Origin: Vespa crabro
Taxonomy: Eukaryota > Arthropoda > Insecta > Hymenoptera > Vespidae
Direction of reading: 5' to 3'
NCBI RefSeq assembly: GCF_910589235.1
Contig: NC_060970.1
Location: forward strand, 5,064,487 to 5,128,486
DNA: 64,000 nt
Numbering within the stretch: position 1 is the stretch's first letter; every line of letters begins with the position of its first letter. Below, one piece after another: positions 1-12,888 of the stretch. The position numbers and the translations under genes were made by a program. Below the pieces are notes generated by a model, which was not told the DNA's origin, searched no databases, and saw only the letters and a list, made by a program, of their open reading frames with translations.

Positions 1-3000
1 AGAGTATATATTAGAAACTGGCGGGAACCAAGGTGAAGTAGATCACATAAAGCTTTCAATTTTGCAAAGACCTTCTAATTCTGAGTACCTGGGAGAGCTT
101 TATATGGATAAAAATCACCGAGAAGGAGAAAAAAATGGATCTGCGTGTCGGTAAGTTTATTTTATTTTATCTTTATTTATTTGTGTGTTTTTTTTTTTTT
201 TTTTTTTTTATCCTAAATATCAAAATTTTAATATGAATCAGTTCATCTGTTGAATGACTTCATGCAATGTCAAATTTTTTTTGTTTCCTATAGGTTCACA
301 TTAGGGACAAGAGCTTTAGCAAATCATTACATCCAACAATTTACAGAAATATTTACAGAAGAAGGTAGGAAAAATGTTCGAATAAAACATGTAGTACCAG
401 GGCAAACGCCTCGTGTTACATGTACTCCTGGCATGCAACGAGCGCATCAACAGGTTTATATTATACTTAATATCGTTAGTAAAAATCTAAAATGGTTTCT
501 CCAACAATTTATTGACATTTTCTAGGCACAACAGGCAAAGGCAGCACAGTTAGTAGCCCAACAATTGCAACAAGCACAGTCTCAACATGTAGCTCAACAG
601 GTTTCTTAAATGTGTTTCTATGTATAATGTGTTATAGATATGATCGATATTTACTACTATACAGATCAAAATTGTTTGTTTCAGATTTTATCACGAGCAC
701 AAGGACAATTGAATACTTTAGCTGGGCAAGTAGCATCGATGAAAGCCATGACAGAAGCTACTACATCTGTGCAAAATAATTTGGGAAACATGGATATCAC
801 AAATGTGCCTCAAGTTATTTCTCAAAATGATACTACAACTTTGAACACTGGACAACCTTTATCTAATGGAGCATGTACAGCATCTGGTTCTGTACAAATT
901 GACACATCTACGATGTCAGTGACTGACAATAACTCATGCAATGGCTCTGGAATATTAGTTTTTCAACAAAAAACTGCTACTGCTGTCAATAATACATCAT
1001 CTGCTAATGTCTCCGTTTTGGTAAGATACATAAAAATGATAAATGATAAAGTATATTATTTACAATATCTGATAATGATGTATTCTAAATGAAATATCTA
1101 ATATGTTTTTAGCAAGCTCAATTACAAGCAGGAACACAAAGTTGTATAACTGAAACAGTTAATCAGAATCAGAATGAAATATCTTTCAAAAAACATACGA
1201 CTAATCCAGCTATAAGTGCCCTCGTTACTTCTCTTATGAACTCTGCTCAGCAATTCCAACAACAAGCTGCAGGTATGTTTTTGTTTTTCCATAACAATTG
1301 TTACTCTTTGATGACCTATAAAAATATTTGATATATACTCCTATATAGCTAATGCTGCAGCAGCTGCAATGAATAATAATGCACAGACTACAAATAAATC
1401 GAATAATGCAGCTATTCTTAGTTTACTAAATAGTAGTCCAGCAAATATAGGACAACAGAAAGTTCAGCCACGGAGGATCTCTTTAAATGCTTCCATCCCA
1501 TCTAGGGTTATTAGTCATGGCAATGTTATAAATGTGCCCAGTACTACGGGTCAGGTATGTATAATAATAATAAAATATATATATATATATATAAGTTAAT
1601 TTTCTACCAAAAAAAGGAATGTTATTAATTTTTACAAGACAATCAAAATTACTTTTATTATTTTAGGTAAGAGTTAGTTTAAGTTCTGCACTAACAGGAC
1701 AGCTGGCTTGTAAACAGCAGCCTGTAAAAGCAACAGCTGTGAGATTAGCTAGGGTACAAGATCCCACTTCAACTCTCGGCTTATCAATGCCAGGACTTTC
1801 AGCTTTGCTTGCTGGTACGAAAAATGATTCTACATAGAAAAAATAATTCTTATCAATTTAATATATATATATATATATATATACACACACCTTATATACA
1901 AGTAATATATATAATTTTTTATTTTTATAGGCACACCATCTGCAGATAATCCAATCCCTGGTTTCAATTCTACCTCACCGTTACTTGAACGCTTAACTGC
2001 TTCTTCCAGTCAAAGTACTCAACCAGCAAGTCCAATGACTAGTCCACCACCTGCCAATGTAAATTTGCAGGGTGTAAATCTCACTAGTTTGCCTAATTCT
2101 ATCAACGGACTTCAAAACGTTCAGGTTTTAAAGAAAAGCTTATTTGTTTTATTCAATATAAGACAGAATATTAATGAATTATTATTTATGTAATAGGTAT
2201 CATTTCCTGGCTTATCACAACCCATCACAATGTCATTGAATGTGTCAGCAACAACAGGTTCAGTTACACCTACAGGTGTCATCGTATCTCTACCTATATC
2301 ATCTGCAACTAATACTTGCACTACAGTTTCCAGTGTTAGTTCAAATTTATATATAGACATATACATATAGAATAAAGTTTCAATACTAATAATAATTTGA
2401 TTTCAGATGATTGCTGCTACTGTTGTAACGACTGCCATCGCTGGAAGTACACCAACTGTAGTAATCGCGAATTCTGCTAATACTCATTTGTCATTACCAA
2501 TCGGTATAAGTTCTTTATAAATCATATATCATACATATCGTTAGTATCATTAATAAAAATTATTGATATAAAATAGTAAAATTTTTGATAAGAGAAATTT
2601 ACATTAATTATTAAATTGTAAATTTCAAATATTCGTAGTTGTATATAATATAATTATAATTATTTCAGCCCAAATTATACCGTCAGGAGTAAAAGGTTTA
2701 TCTCAACAAAATATACGCAGCACTAATACAGTGACTTTATCACAGGTATTGTGTAATGTTCTAGTATAATATTATATATTATAATAAATTTGCATGTATA
2801 ATATTAATATTTAGGGTGGACAAGCAATTCAACTTATCGGATCTCAAAGGCCTCGACTTAATCATATGGCTCGTCAAGTACAGCCAAGCCAAGTTAAATC
2901 GACTGTTTTACCAAATCAATTAGTAACAGTAGCTAAAACAGTAACAGCAAGTCAGTTGATATTATCTGGCAACAAGCAAGTGTTAACTCCTATAATGGGT

Positions 3001-3777
3001 AAGTGATTTATATAAATTTAATGGACAATTGATATAATATTTCTTTAACACGTTCTCCAGCAGTATCAGATATTTGTGACATTCCCAATTTTGATTTAAA
3101 TATGAATAAACACAAAGCATGATTTGTAATAAATGTTTTTCTTCTATCCTATTATCTTAGAGAACGTGTTAATTCAATTATTAAATTTATACAATATTTT
3201 TTCTCTTACAATTAACAACTATTAAATATATTATTTTCTATTATGGTTTTTTTGTTTGTTAGCAGCCACCAAACCTGTGCTTATGGCGTCTCAAACAACG
3301 CCTTCTTCCCAAATAGTACCTGCAAACAAACAAACTTTACTCACGAAATCTTTGCATGCTAGAGTTTCTACAGGACAATGTAGTCAACAAACACAAAGTC
3401 TTGGTATAACTACGCTATCTCAACAGCAAGTATGTATATATGTTGATCATTTATCAAAATAATTCATTTAATAATCATTAAATTAATATTAGGAATTTTA
3501 CCGTTTTATTTACGTGATAAAGATTAAGAAAAGAAAAAAGATATATTAATTTCTTTCTTTCTATTCTTTTTCTAATTATTATGATTTGTTTTTTAATTCT
3601 ATACTATGAAATCCGTAGTTACAGAGAACTGTGGTAAAGCCTGTACAGTTGCAACAATTGCAACAATGTTTAGCCACTCAACATAAAGTGGCCGTTGCAG
3701 CTGCCAGCTCGCAAAACAGAACGCAAATTGAAAATCAGAGGAATTCTGCATCAACTCCCGGAGACGATGCTGTTTGA
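1..3777 (+). CDS. SUPT20H: SPT20 homologue (SAGA complex subunit), 3' part, 14 exons
   Basis: The SPT20 family is a structural subunit of the nuclear SAGA histone acetyltransferase co-activator. Exons fit at 1-150, 294-453, 526-600, 685-1020, 1113-1272, 1349-1554, 1667-1814, 1931-2124, 2197-2334, 2407-2503, 2669-2745, 2815-2998, 3263-3429 and 3619-3777 (TGA). All junctions are GT..AG and in phase, giving 749 residues. The 5' end lies outside the window. The first two exons encode the conserved end of the Spt20 domain, with the motifs FTLGTRA and IQQFTEIFTEEGRK, which are characteristic of animal SUPT20H. After that the protein is low-complexity: a Q/A-rich stretch (QQAKAAQLVAQQLQQAQSQ), then long S/T/N/Q-rich segments with few charged residues. 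That is usual for metazoan SPT20 C-termini. Intron 12 carries a MITE, and its acceptor is a tandem NAGNAG. Identity is secure from the N-terminal motifs; the boundaries of the low-complexity exons are less so. Confidence 0.9.
3045..3172. mobile_element. Short TTAA-flanked MITE (piggyBac-like ends) in an SPT20 intron
   Basis: Two TTAA tetranucleotides (3045-3048 and 3169-3172) flank a 120-bp AT-rich segment. Its ends are perfect 9-bp inverted repeats, CACGTTCTC at 3049 and GAGAACGTG ending at 3168, with weaker pairing just inside. TTAA target duplication with short terminal inverted repeats is the signature of piggyBac-family non-autonomous elements. There is no room for a transposase. It lies wholly within SPT20 intron 12, so it should be removed on splicing. 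Confidence 0.6.
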
Positions 3778-4907
3778 AAATGTTGCAAATATTAACATTT
3801 TCTCCTGTTACATTTAATAATTGAAGCCCACCTTAGAAGAAACATAATGAGGTGGTTATATGTGGTTAATACCATTTAGTCATAAATATAACTTCCACGT
3901 TACGTGTTGAATTACATCGATTAATTTCAATTTCTGTATTGTCAGAATTTTATATGGGAAACTGTTCGTGCTTTACAAACAAGAAATTTATCAATCAGGC
4001 ATCGCATAATATAATATATCTCGCCACAAAGAGTGCAATAATTTTTTTACTGCAAATACATTGATTTTCTCTCAAAATGTTGCTTTAAGGAAGGTTTCAA
4101 TTATTGTATATATATATAACTTATACATACAATATATGATTCGTTTTATATTAAAAGGAAAAAAAAAGAAAAGAAAAGAAAAAAAGAAAAAAAGAAAAAA
4201 TGCAATAAATATTTCATTTTTATTGATCTTTACCCTTTTTCATACCATTCTGCATTTACGATAAATAATAATTTTAACTCTAAAGTAAAAGTAACAACAG
4301 CAGTATGGTTTTGATTTCAATCGTAACATATGTATGCCTGAAAAAGATATCTACATGCTATTGTTTATTATAGTACCATAACAAAATTGGTAACTGTTTG
4401 CATATATGATGTACGAAAAATCACATGATAAAAATAAGCTTGATCTGTTGTATACTTCGATCTATCATCCCACATGCTGTGCCTACATGTTATATTTTTC
4501 ACTATAGAACTTTTACCGATTCCTTACAAACTTGTATATATAACATACATAAAACGTTTTATTTAATTATGTGACGATACATAAAATTATAATGTAAATT
4601 AAATTATTTCTATATAAATAAGATATACATGGAAATATTTCAGTAACAACGAAGATTCGCAAAGATCTCTGTTAATTCTATATCTAGGAGGAAGCAGTCA
4701 TAATTTCTATACATTAATAAAGTTGTAATATAGGATGCACAATATATGCATATATATATTGTGTAAAATTCATTTAAGCAATGCAATTCTTATTTAATGA
4801 ATTACATTAACATGAAATTTTGTATATTAAATATGCGTGCTGAAGAATTGGCAGTAAATCATTTATAAAGAATCTATGATATATTCGATAAATAATATTA
4901 AAATACA

Positions 4908-4908
4908 G

Positions 4909-4940
<32 letters not shown>

Positions 4941-4998
4941 ATATATATACATATATACATATATACATATATATATTATATACATACATATATATATG
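4908..4998. repeat. TA/TG microsatellite cluster
   Basis: Alternating AT run interrupted by GTAT and ACAT units over about 90 bp. Confidence 0.85.
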
Positions 4999-5765
4999 AA
5001 TTTAAAGTATAATTCAAGTTTCAATGGATTTAATATTAATAAAAATTTGTGAATTGTACAGTGCAAAAAAAAGAAAAAAAAAAAAAAAAACAAAAAAAAA
5101 AGAGAAACAACTGATAGTATGAAAGTTTGAATTGTTTTTATGTAATAAACATTTTAATTAATCGTTTCCATGGAAATTATATTTTATTATAATAAGAAAT
5201 TATTAACAACTAGTTATTTATGACCAAAATATAAAAAAATGTTCATCGAATTTGTAAACAAGGATAATTATGTAACATAATGTACATACTATATATTAAA
5301 AATATGTTACATAATAAAACAATCAAGAAAAGGTATTGAAGTCACAGCACTCGTTAGGCAGAATTTCCCCATTGGATTAATTAATGCACAATTGTAAATA
5401 TATATTAATATAGTATCATTTACAATAAATAGTTATTCTTCATATTTCTAATGTAAGCCATAACCAACCGAAGAAGAAGTACTCCATTTAGTATAAATCT
5501 CTATGTAGTAAGAATAAAAACAAAAAAATTATTAATACAGAATGCTTCCTATAAAATAAGTAACGTTATGAATGAATAAAAAGCGTACAAATTTGTACAA
5601 CTGAATAATAAAATGTTCCAGCAAATACCTTAAATATATATATATATTTTTATAGTACCTGCATATTTCTCAATGCATGGCAATAAAAATTGCACGTGGT
5701 TTATATAGTTAATTATATATTAAAAAAATATTCTATACTATACGTACATATTCTATACTATATGT

Positions 5766-5844
5766 ACACACATATATATATATACACATACATACATATA
5801 TATATATATATATACACACATACACACGCGCGCGCATACACATA
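5766..5844. repeat. Compound CA/TA/CG alternating tract
   Basis: Runs of CA, TA, CATA and CG dinucleotides, almost entirely alternating pyrimidine-purine. Confidence 0.85.
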
Positions 5845-6216
5845 TTATTATACGTATTATCTATCACATGTGTTCTATAATAATATAATTTCTAAATATG
5901 CATAGTATATGAAAAATATATACAAAAGTAGAGCAAATAATGTAAAAAGTAAAAAATGATCCTTTCACAATTGCATACCATCATTCCTAAACTATGTCTT
6001 CAAGATTTTCTTATATTGAGAGTTTCCATAAAAAGAAATACAATTTAAGTTTAATTAATTGTATTGTATAGATTTTCTATAATGAAAATTATTATATTGA
6101 TACTTATATTAAAAATTTTTGTTTAATTCTACAATTAAATATATTATTCTGTTATCACATCTAATACTCTTTGTACATACTCTCACAAAAAGAAAATCTT
6201 TTATATATAAATCATA

Positions 6217-6284
6217 TACGCGCGTGCGTGTGTTCGTGCGCGCGCGCGTATATATATATATATATACATATTATATATATATAG
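6217..6284. repeat. Compound CG/TG/TA alternating tract
   Basis: A CG/TG-rich alternating block runs straight into a TA block. CG steps are otherwise rare in this AT-rich spacer. Confidence 0.85.
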
Positions 6285-6801
6285 TAATTGTGTTCTAAAT
6301 TCACAAGTATTCATGTGTAAAAATTAAATTGTACATCTTGAATGTACAATCACATCTTGTGATGAGACTGATATATAACATTTCTTATACATAAATACTG
6401 AGAAACAATTTCTTTATAAATTTAAATAAAAAATAATGTTCTTCGTCCCTACTTATCATGAATACAATACTCTTTGTGCATTATTGTAAATATTATTATA
6501 TAGTTAGAATTCTCTAGTATATATCTATATAGTACATATAATTACAAAATATCTTTTTCTTATTGCAAAGAGATATCTAATGTTCAATTTTTCGAATAAA
6601 TAATGGTAAAATTTGTAAGAACTAGATAGATATTTATGATTATATAATGTGAATAAACAATGCTTTTGAAAATCTTCGGTATCCCTAATTCTATATGCTT
6701 TGGAATATAATTTTGATTTGTTCAATATCTAATATAATTAGTAATTATTATAATATTTAAAATTATTTAAAAAATTAGGTATATTTTCTAGAAATATTAG
6801 G

Positions 6802-6803
<2 letters not shown>

Positions 6804-6840
<37 letters not shown>
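6804..6840. repeat. (TA)n microsatellite
   Basis: Uninterrupted TA dinucleotide run of about 36 bp. Confidence 0.9.
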
Positions 6841-6841
<1 letters not shown>

Positions 6842-7565
6842 CAATATTAAACGATACAATTATACTAATGTGTAAATCGATCTTCTTAATTTTATATAAT
6901 AACAAAATTTAGTAGTTTAATTTATTAATAATTATTATAAAACTTCTGTTTAATAGCACCCAGACCCAGCTGTATGCAATCACAGATATTTCTTTGTAAT
7001 ATCACATAAATAGGCATGTGTGTTTCATTAAATCTTTAAATTAATTTCTATTTTGTGATAATAAAAACAATTAATTTATATCAATATTGAAAATAGAAGC
7101 TATAACGTTTAAAAGAAACGACATATGGCAAGCATAGTAATATAACCGTCATAGAAAACATTATCTAATTTTTGTATAAACATGACTTGAAAATATTTAA
7201 ATATTAAAAAGATGTTAGATAAATTACAAATAAATCATTTAACTGTTAATATAATAAAATGTTCAACACCAATATTTCAGTCTACTCATGAGATCTGCGG
7301 AACACTTACTCAGTAAGTTTATAATAATAATAATAACAATATATCTCAATTAGTAAATGATATTAATAACAAAATACTATAGAAGTGTGCATTGCTGCAA
7401 ATTATAATGTAACAAAACAGTTTTTCTTAAGAAAACCAAATAAACCTATATATAAAACATCGTTAAAAGAAAAAGTATACAGAAGTATCCAATATCCGCC
7501 TGAAGTATTGCACGTAATATTATATTGTAAACTGAGTTTCATATGATAAAAAAAAAATATTTATC

Positions 7566-7621
7566 TTATATACTTAATGATGGTTGATCTACTTCTGGTC
7601 GACTATCAGGAGGATTGCATG

Positions 7622-7672
<51 letters not shown>

Positions 7673-10600
7673 CTTCTTCTTCTTCTTCTTGTTTGCTCTT
7701 TTCCATTCCCCATTCGCTTTCAGGATCAGAAAAAATATTCGAATTGTCCAATATATCATCGTCTAAAGATATATCGGACAAATTCTCTAAACTTTGTTGA
7801 TTTGCTTCAGTGTAAAGAGATTCTGTTGTGACTGCAGTGAACACATCAAGTGTCTTAATCATTGTTAATTATGATAATAAATTTTTTATATATTAAAATA
7901 TATTAATTACCATCATTTAATGTATGCTGAGATAGCCAAGTAGGCTCATCCCAACCGTCAAATTGTAATTTTGTATTGGTCTCAATTTCATCAACAGATA
8001 ATATTCCATGTGAATCTGTGTCAGTTACATCAAATATTTCTGTTACCTGTACTTTATTATTTTCGTCCATGTAATAATATGCTATTACAGCTTCTTGATC
8101 TGTAGTTACCTATAATATTAATTATTTTCTCACATTCACTCAAAATTAATAAATTATTTATGTGAATTTAAATATTTTTAAATTTTATACCTGTAATATA
8201 TTTTCAAAAGTATCATCCACTATTCCAATATCTGACACATTTATAACACAATTTGTTTTATTATTACATTCTTTCCACGATTGTCTGTAAGAAAGTATTA
8301 TATCTTAGAGAAGAACAAACTAATATATTTTTATTACGTCTAACTTTTAATTATTAATCAATTTAATAAACTAAAAATATAAAATCCAGCAAATCAATAT
8401 ACAATTTGTAAAGTTAGTATAATGAATACTTACAATTCATTATACTGGAGTGTCAAATTTAAACTCTTTGGATTTTTACACAATGCATCATTGTTTTCTG
8501 TTGATTTGATATCATAAATATCTGTAAAATATATTGCATTATAAACATATGCTCTTATATACATTTTACATTTTTTTTTTACTTTGCATGATGCATAATG
8601 AAAATATAATAATTAACATTACTTACTAGATCCATATTCTGTAACAGCTAATTGACACTTGATTGTCTGAGGTATTGGTTGGTAATAGACATTGATTTGT
8701 GGAAATACATAAGTCAAATGTTCCAAGATATATCTACTCGCTTCAACAAGATTATTCCGTAATTTTGGAACATTTAATATAAATCTATAATTAAAATAAT
8801 ATTATATTATTCATTAACTACGATATATACATATACGTGTGTGTGTGTGTGTGTGTGTATGAATAATATAATAAGATGTAAAAAGGTTTATTCGAAAGTC
8901 AAGAATAAAAGTACAATTACTATAATAAAAAATATAGTAAGAATAACAAAGCATTAAATATGAGTATATTAGCATATTGGCTAAGGAGCATAAATATGAG
9001 TGTATGAATATATTAGCTGATATAATACTACAAAAAAAAAAGTCAGAAAATGTAAAAATAAAAGATATAAAAAAATTAGTACTTTAATCCTTACCGTGAA
9101 GGTTTTAAATGTTTAGCACAATTCAATGCACATAAAGGTGTGCGAAGTACATTTCCGATTACTTTGTATTCCACATTATAAGTTTCTATTTTGTTACCAA
9201 CCAAACTATTAAATAACATGCATAATGTTAGTAATAAAATCATGCAATATAAAACTCTTATATTTTAATAATTGCAATGATTAATAAAATGTTATTTAAA
9301 AACATAACAAACATTAGAAATGCAGATATTAGAAAAATTAATAAAGCTGCATACACAAAATATAAAATTGATTTGTTAAGTAACATATACTTACTTCGTA
9401 AATGTTGCATACACTACATCTGCTGGCAATGTACAAGGTAAGCTAAGCAAGGAGAGTAACTTTATACTTCTATGTTTAAACAACCAATTAATAAGACCTT
9501 TATTTGCTGAATCTATGGCATCTTGAAATATAGTCAAAACGGTCTCTGGTAAATTAGCTACCAACGCTTCCTAAAATATATTATAATTTTTACTTGTCAC
9601 AAATAAAAAAATCAGAGAATGAGTATACTAATATAGACAATTAATATTTAACCTGTCTATGCATTTTACATTCTAAACATTCAGGATCATATTCGAAACT
9701 CTCATCTAGTGTCTCCGATACGACGAATGTAGATTGTACAGCAAGGCACCTAGTACAATTAATTAAGTTGTTGCGATGTAAAAATCTTAAAGCGTCATCA
9801 AATCCTTGTTTACACATATTGGATAAAATCTGAGAAAAGTATATACATACATATATACATATACTTAGAAAGTTTTCTATACCAATTACAATTAATATTA
9901 TGATTAAACTTTATCTTCTCACTTTTGGATTTGGTGGAAAAAGTATTCTAGCAAATCTACATATGTTTTGTTTTGAAAGTTCTATACTTGTATTTGCCAC
10001 ATTCACCTGAAAAGTTCAATAAAACGTTAATTTATATTTTTATATATTATATTTATTCTTACAAATATGATATATAACTTACATGAAACAATTGAGATGA
10101 TATATCTCTAGGACAAATATCACTTTCTCCGCAAAAAGGACTAACTGTAACAGTATTTTCATCAAGCGTAGGAAGATTATCACTGAAACCACCATCTATG
10201 TATCTGATTCCATGAAATCGTGGTGGCAATATACCAGAGAAAAAAGGAATAAATGAAGAGGCCAATAGAGCCTATATACAACGAGAACTTTCAGAATAAA
10301 TATATGAGCATGTACCAAATAAAAATAACATTACACACTTTCAAATATTTTCTATTACCCTAAAATGTCTACCTGAAGTAAATCTTGTCTTGAGTTATAG
10401 TGCGAAACTATCACATTTTTTCCATCGTATACCCTGGTCAAAGAAATATGTAATTTTCCATTTACACGAATGTGTGCATCCTCTGGCAGAAACTAAAATG
10501 ACAAAATTTATTTAATAAAATATAATGGTTTTCTTTTATACGTTATATAATATGAACATACTTTTTGTAAACTCTCCAACAATATATCATGTACATTAAA

Positions 10601-12604
10601 TGATGGACTGAAAGCACCTAGTGTATGTTCTCTGGCTTCTCGTGCTACACGCAACACATTACTCGTAATTTCACCTGCAAAAATTGAGTCATAAAAATCC
10701 TACTTATAATATAAAAATAAAATTATTAATTCTACAGTAAGAAAGTATTTATATTTCAAACAATTACTCGAGATAATAAATATATCGATTTATGAAAAAA
10801 AGAATATCTATCAACATTCATACGATAATTCAAATTAATATCTTATAATTTCTTGATAAAATATATTTATACAGATAATATTAATGTTCTTTAGACTTTA
10901 TATCTATTGATGTTTTATAAAATAATTCTAAGAAATAATCATAATCTTTAAAAAATACAAATATGAATTAGCAAATAAAATAAAAAAGAAAAGAGATTAC
11001 ATACTATAATCTTATCAGATAAATTCTTTTGTCCTAATCATTTGTATCGTTATTGTCTTCTTTATTAACATTTAATAAAGAAGAACAAAGGAACAATTGG
11101 GAAATTTTATTATATTCTTTCGTTCAATCAATCTTATTGGAGATATAATTAATTTTATCTCTCTCAAGCACTTGATCTTTGTTCAATTTTATCATTATCT
11201 TTTAAATCAAATTTAAAATTAAAAATATATATGTGTACTACCTATGTCTCATTACGTTATACGATATAAAATTTAGACATTTGAAAACAATTATATGAAA
11301 GGAATATTTGTGAATAGAAATATATAATATTTGCTTTACTCAGTTTCTTTTTTACATGCAACTACGAATTGCGTGAGAGAATGAAAGAGAGAGATACGGA
11401 AAGATACGTACGTAGATTAATATAATAAATTATGTTTCACAAACAACCACGGGTTGAATTACATCATTTCAAAGTGATTTCATGGTCAAAGAAAAAAACA
11501 ACTGTTGTTTACACACGAGATTATTCGAGATATAGCAATTCGGCTTGCAATCGAAATGATTGAATTTTTATACATACAAATTTTTCGAAATTATAAATAA
11601 TTATTTATATTTGGAATACCATAAAATATGTTTATATGTACAAATATTGACATCGAAAATTAATATTGTATAATTTTTTCAAATGAACATTAGCAGAGTC
11701 GTCATTTTTTTTTTTTTCATAGTGAATTAGAGATCAGGAAACTTTTGAGATCCAAAGTAAATATATGTAATCTCTATTATATCATCAGGATTAGATAAAG
11801 AAATAGGAAATAAATAGTAAGAGGTGTTGACAGTCTATCTCTAATTTGATCTCACTTGTATTGGAATTTCCTAGAAATTGAAGTCACTTATTAAGTAATA
11901 ATTCATTGATAAATTCAATCTGTACATCATGTTCTACATGATACACACACACACACACACACATGCGTGTGTCTATATATATATATAGTTCTCATTAAAC
12001 AATAGTATCAATAGCATTTATTGTAACTTCTTCGTTTACCATTACAAGCACCAATGTTACATCTTTCATAATATCTGTCTATCACCACAACTCTTATTTT
12101 GGAAAAATGTAATTGATAAATGGCCTTGCTACTACTTCCGATTATTCTATTCTAGGAATATGATATAACCTACTTATTAGATACGTATATAGTGGTCAAG
12201 TTTATTAGATTTATAGATGAGTAATAAATAATTAAATATTAAAACAAAGTCATTTAACATTACTGCGTTTTAAAGTTTATCACATTTACTCATACTGATT
12301 TGATCAAATACTATCAGCTCATTTAATCCTACTCACGTTAATAATAATGATTTTCTTAAAAGAGAAAACAAATAAGTATTATATTAAAACAAACACAATT
12401 TATGAAGCATATGTCATCATATCATTATATATATCTATAAATTATACAGAATTTGAATGAAACCAATATATGAAAATTATTTTCTAAAAAGTTAAGAATA
12501 ACTTTTTGTAATCTCTCAAAGAAACATACAACAAAGGGATTTCTAAATAGACGTATTGCTCAATAGTATAAAGTATTAATGATTTAAGATATTTTATATC
12601 TACT

Positions 12605-12649
<45 letters not shown>

Positions 12650-12888
12650 TATATATATATATACAAAGGAGTTCACTCACCGAGGGGTAAGTCACAAAGA
12701 AGACAGCAGGCAGCGATAGCACCAGCCGATGCTCCACTAATCTTATCCAGCAGCAAATGCGGTGCATATTTTTTAAAACATACTGCTACACCAACATGGT
12801 AAATACCAAGAAAACCACAGCCAGCGAAAGATAAATTCATGTTGTGAAATCTATTTAAATATTTACCCCCTGTACAATTTTCTTTCAT
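7566..12888 (-). CDS. bmm: Brummer/ATGL-type patatin-domain triglyceride lipase, 13 exons
   Basis: A patatin-like lipase of the PNPLA2/Brummer class, which hydrolyses triacylglycerol at lipid droplets. Minus-strand exons are 12888-12681, 10674-10562, 10492-10373, 10271-10083, 10006-9923, 9829-9653, 9570-9395, 9205-9095, 8784-8627, 8521-8434, 8284-8191, 8109-7911 and 7831-7566 (TAA), all in phase, for 660 residues. Visible motifs are the oxyanion loop GCGFLG (about residues 23-28), the nucleophile motif GASAG with Ser54, and the catalytic Asp173 in DGG followed by FSDNLP. Together they form an intact Ser-Asp dyad. The conserved block VSPFCGESDICPRD follows. Met1 (12888) and Met17 (12840) are both possible starts; the conserved family sequence begins around Met17. 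The C-terminal half is poorly conserved and ends in six Glu and sixteen Gln encoded by pure GAA and CAA codons. Intron 1 is about 2 kb. The divergent neighbour is ataxin-10. Confidence 0.92.
7623..7688 (-). repeat. Coding trinucleotide repeat: (GAA)6 then (CAA)16
   Basis: On the minus strand, six GAA codons are followed by sixteen uninterrupted CAA codons in the last exon of the lipase, giving E6-Q16. Codon purity suggests slippage and likely length polymorphism. Confidence 0.9.
8836..8859. repeat. (GT)n microsatellite in lipase intron 8
   Basis: GT dinucleotide run within the intron between lipase exons 8 and 9. Confidence 0.85.
11941..11987. repeat. CA/TG/TA microsatellite in lipase intron 1
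   Basis: ACAC run, then GTGT, then TATA. Confidence 0.85.
12606..12663. repeat. (TA)n run beside the exon-1 donor of the lipase
   Basis: A TA run of more than 50 bp with one CA interruption. It begins about 10 bp inside the intron after the donor of lipase exon 1. Confidence 0.9.

Larger units (their letters stand above)
3778..7565. other. AT-rich intergenic spacer and convergent 3' UTRs
   Basis: No gene is supported here. The stretch lies between the SPT20 stop and the lipase stop, two convergent genes, so both 3' UTRs must fall in it. Plus-strand AATAAA hexamers occur (for example about 4203, 4715 and 5144), but none is clearly the SPT20 poly(A) signal. The rest is AT-rich DNA with TA, TG and CG dinucleotide tracts. 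ORFs here are short and low-complexity. Confidence 0.6.

Noticed and set aside
7832..7862. Separate small gene starting at 7862 (minus) for the poly-Gln protein
   Set aside because: The extra N-terminal codons are the end of lipase intron 12. The acceptor at 7832 joins exon 12 in frame.
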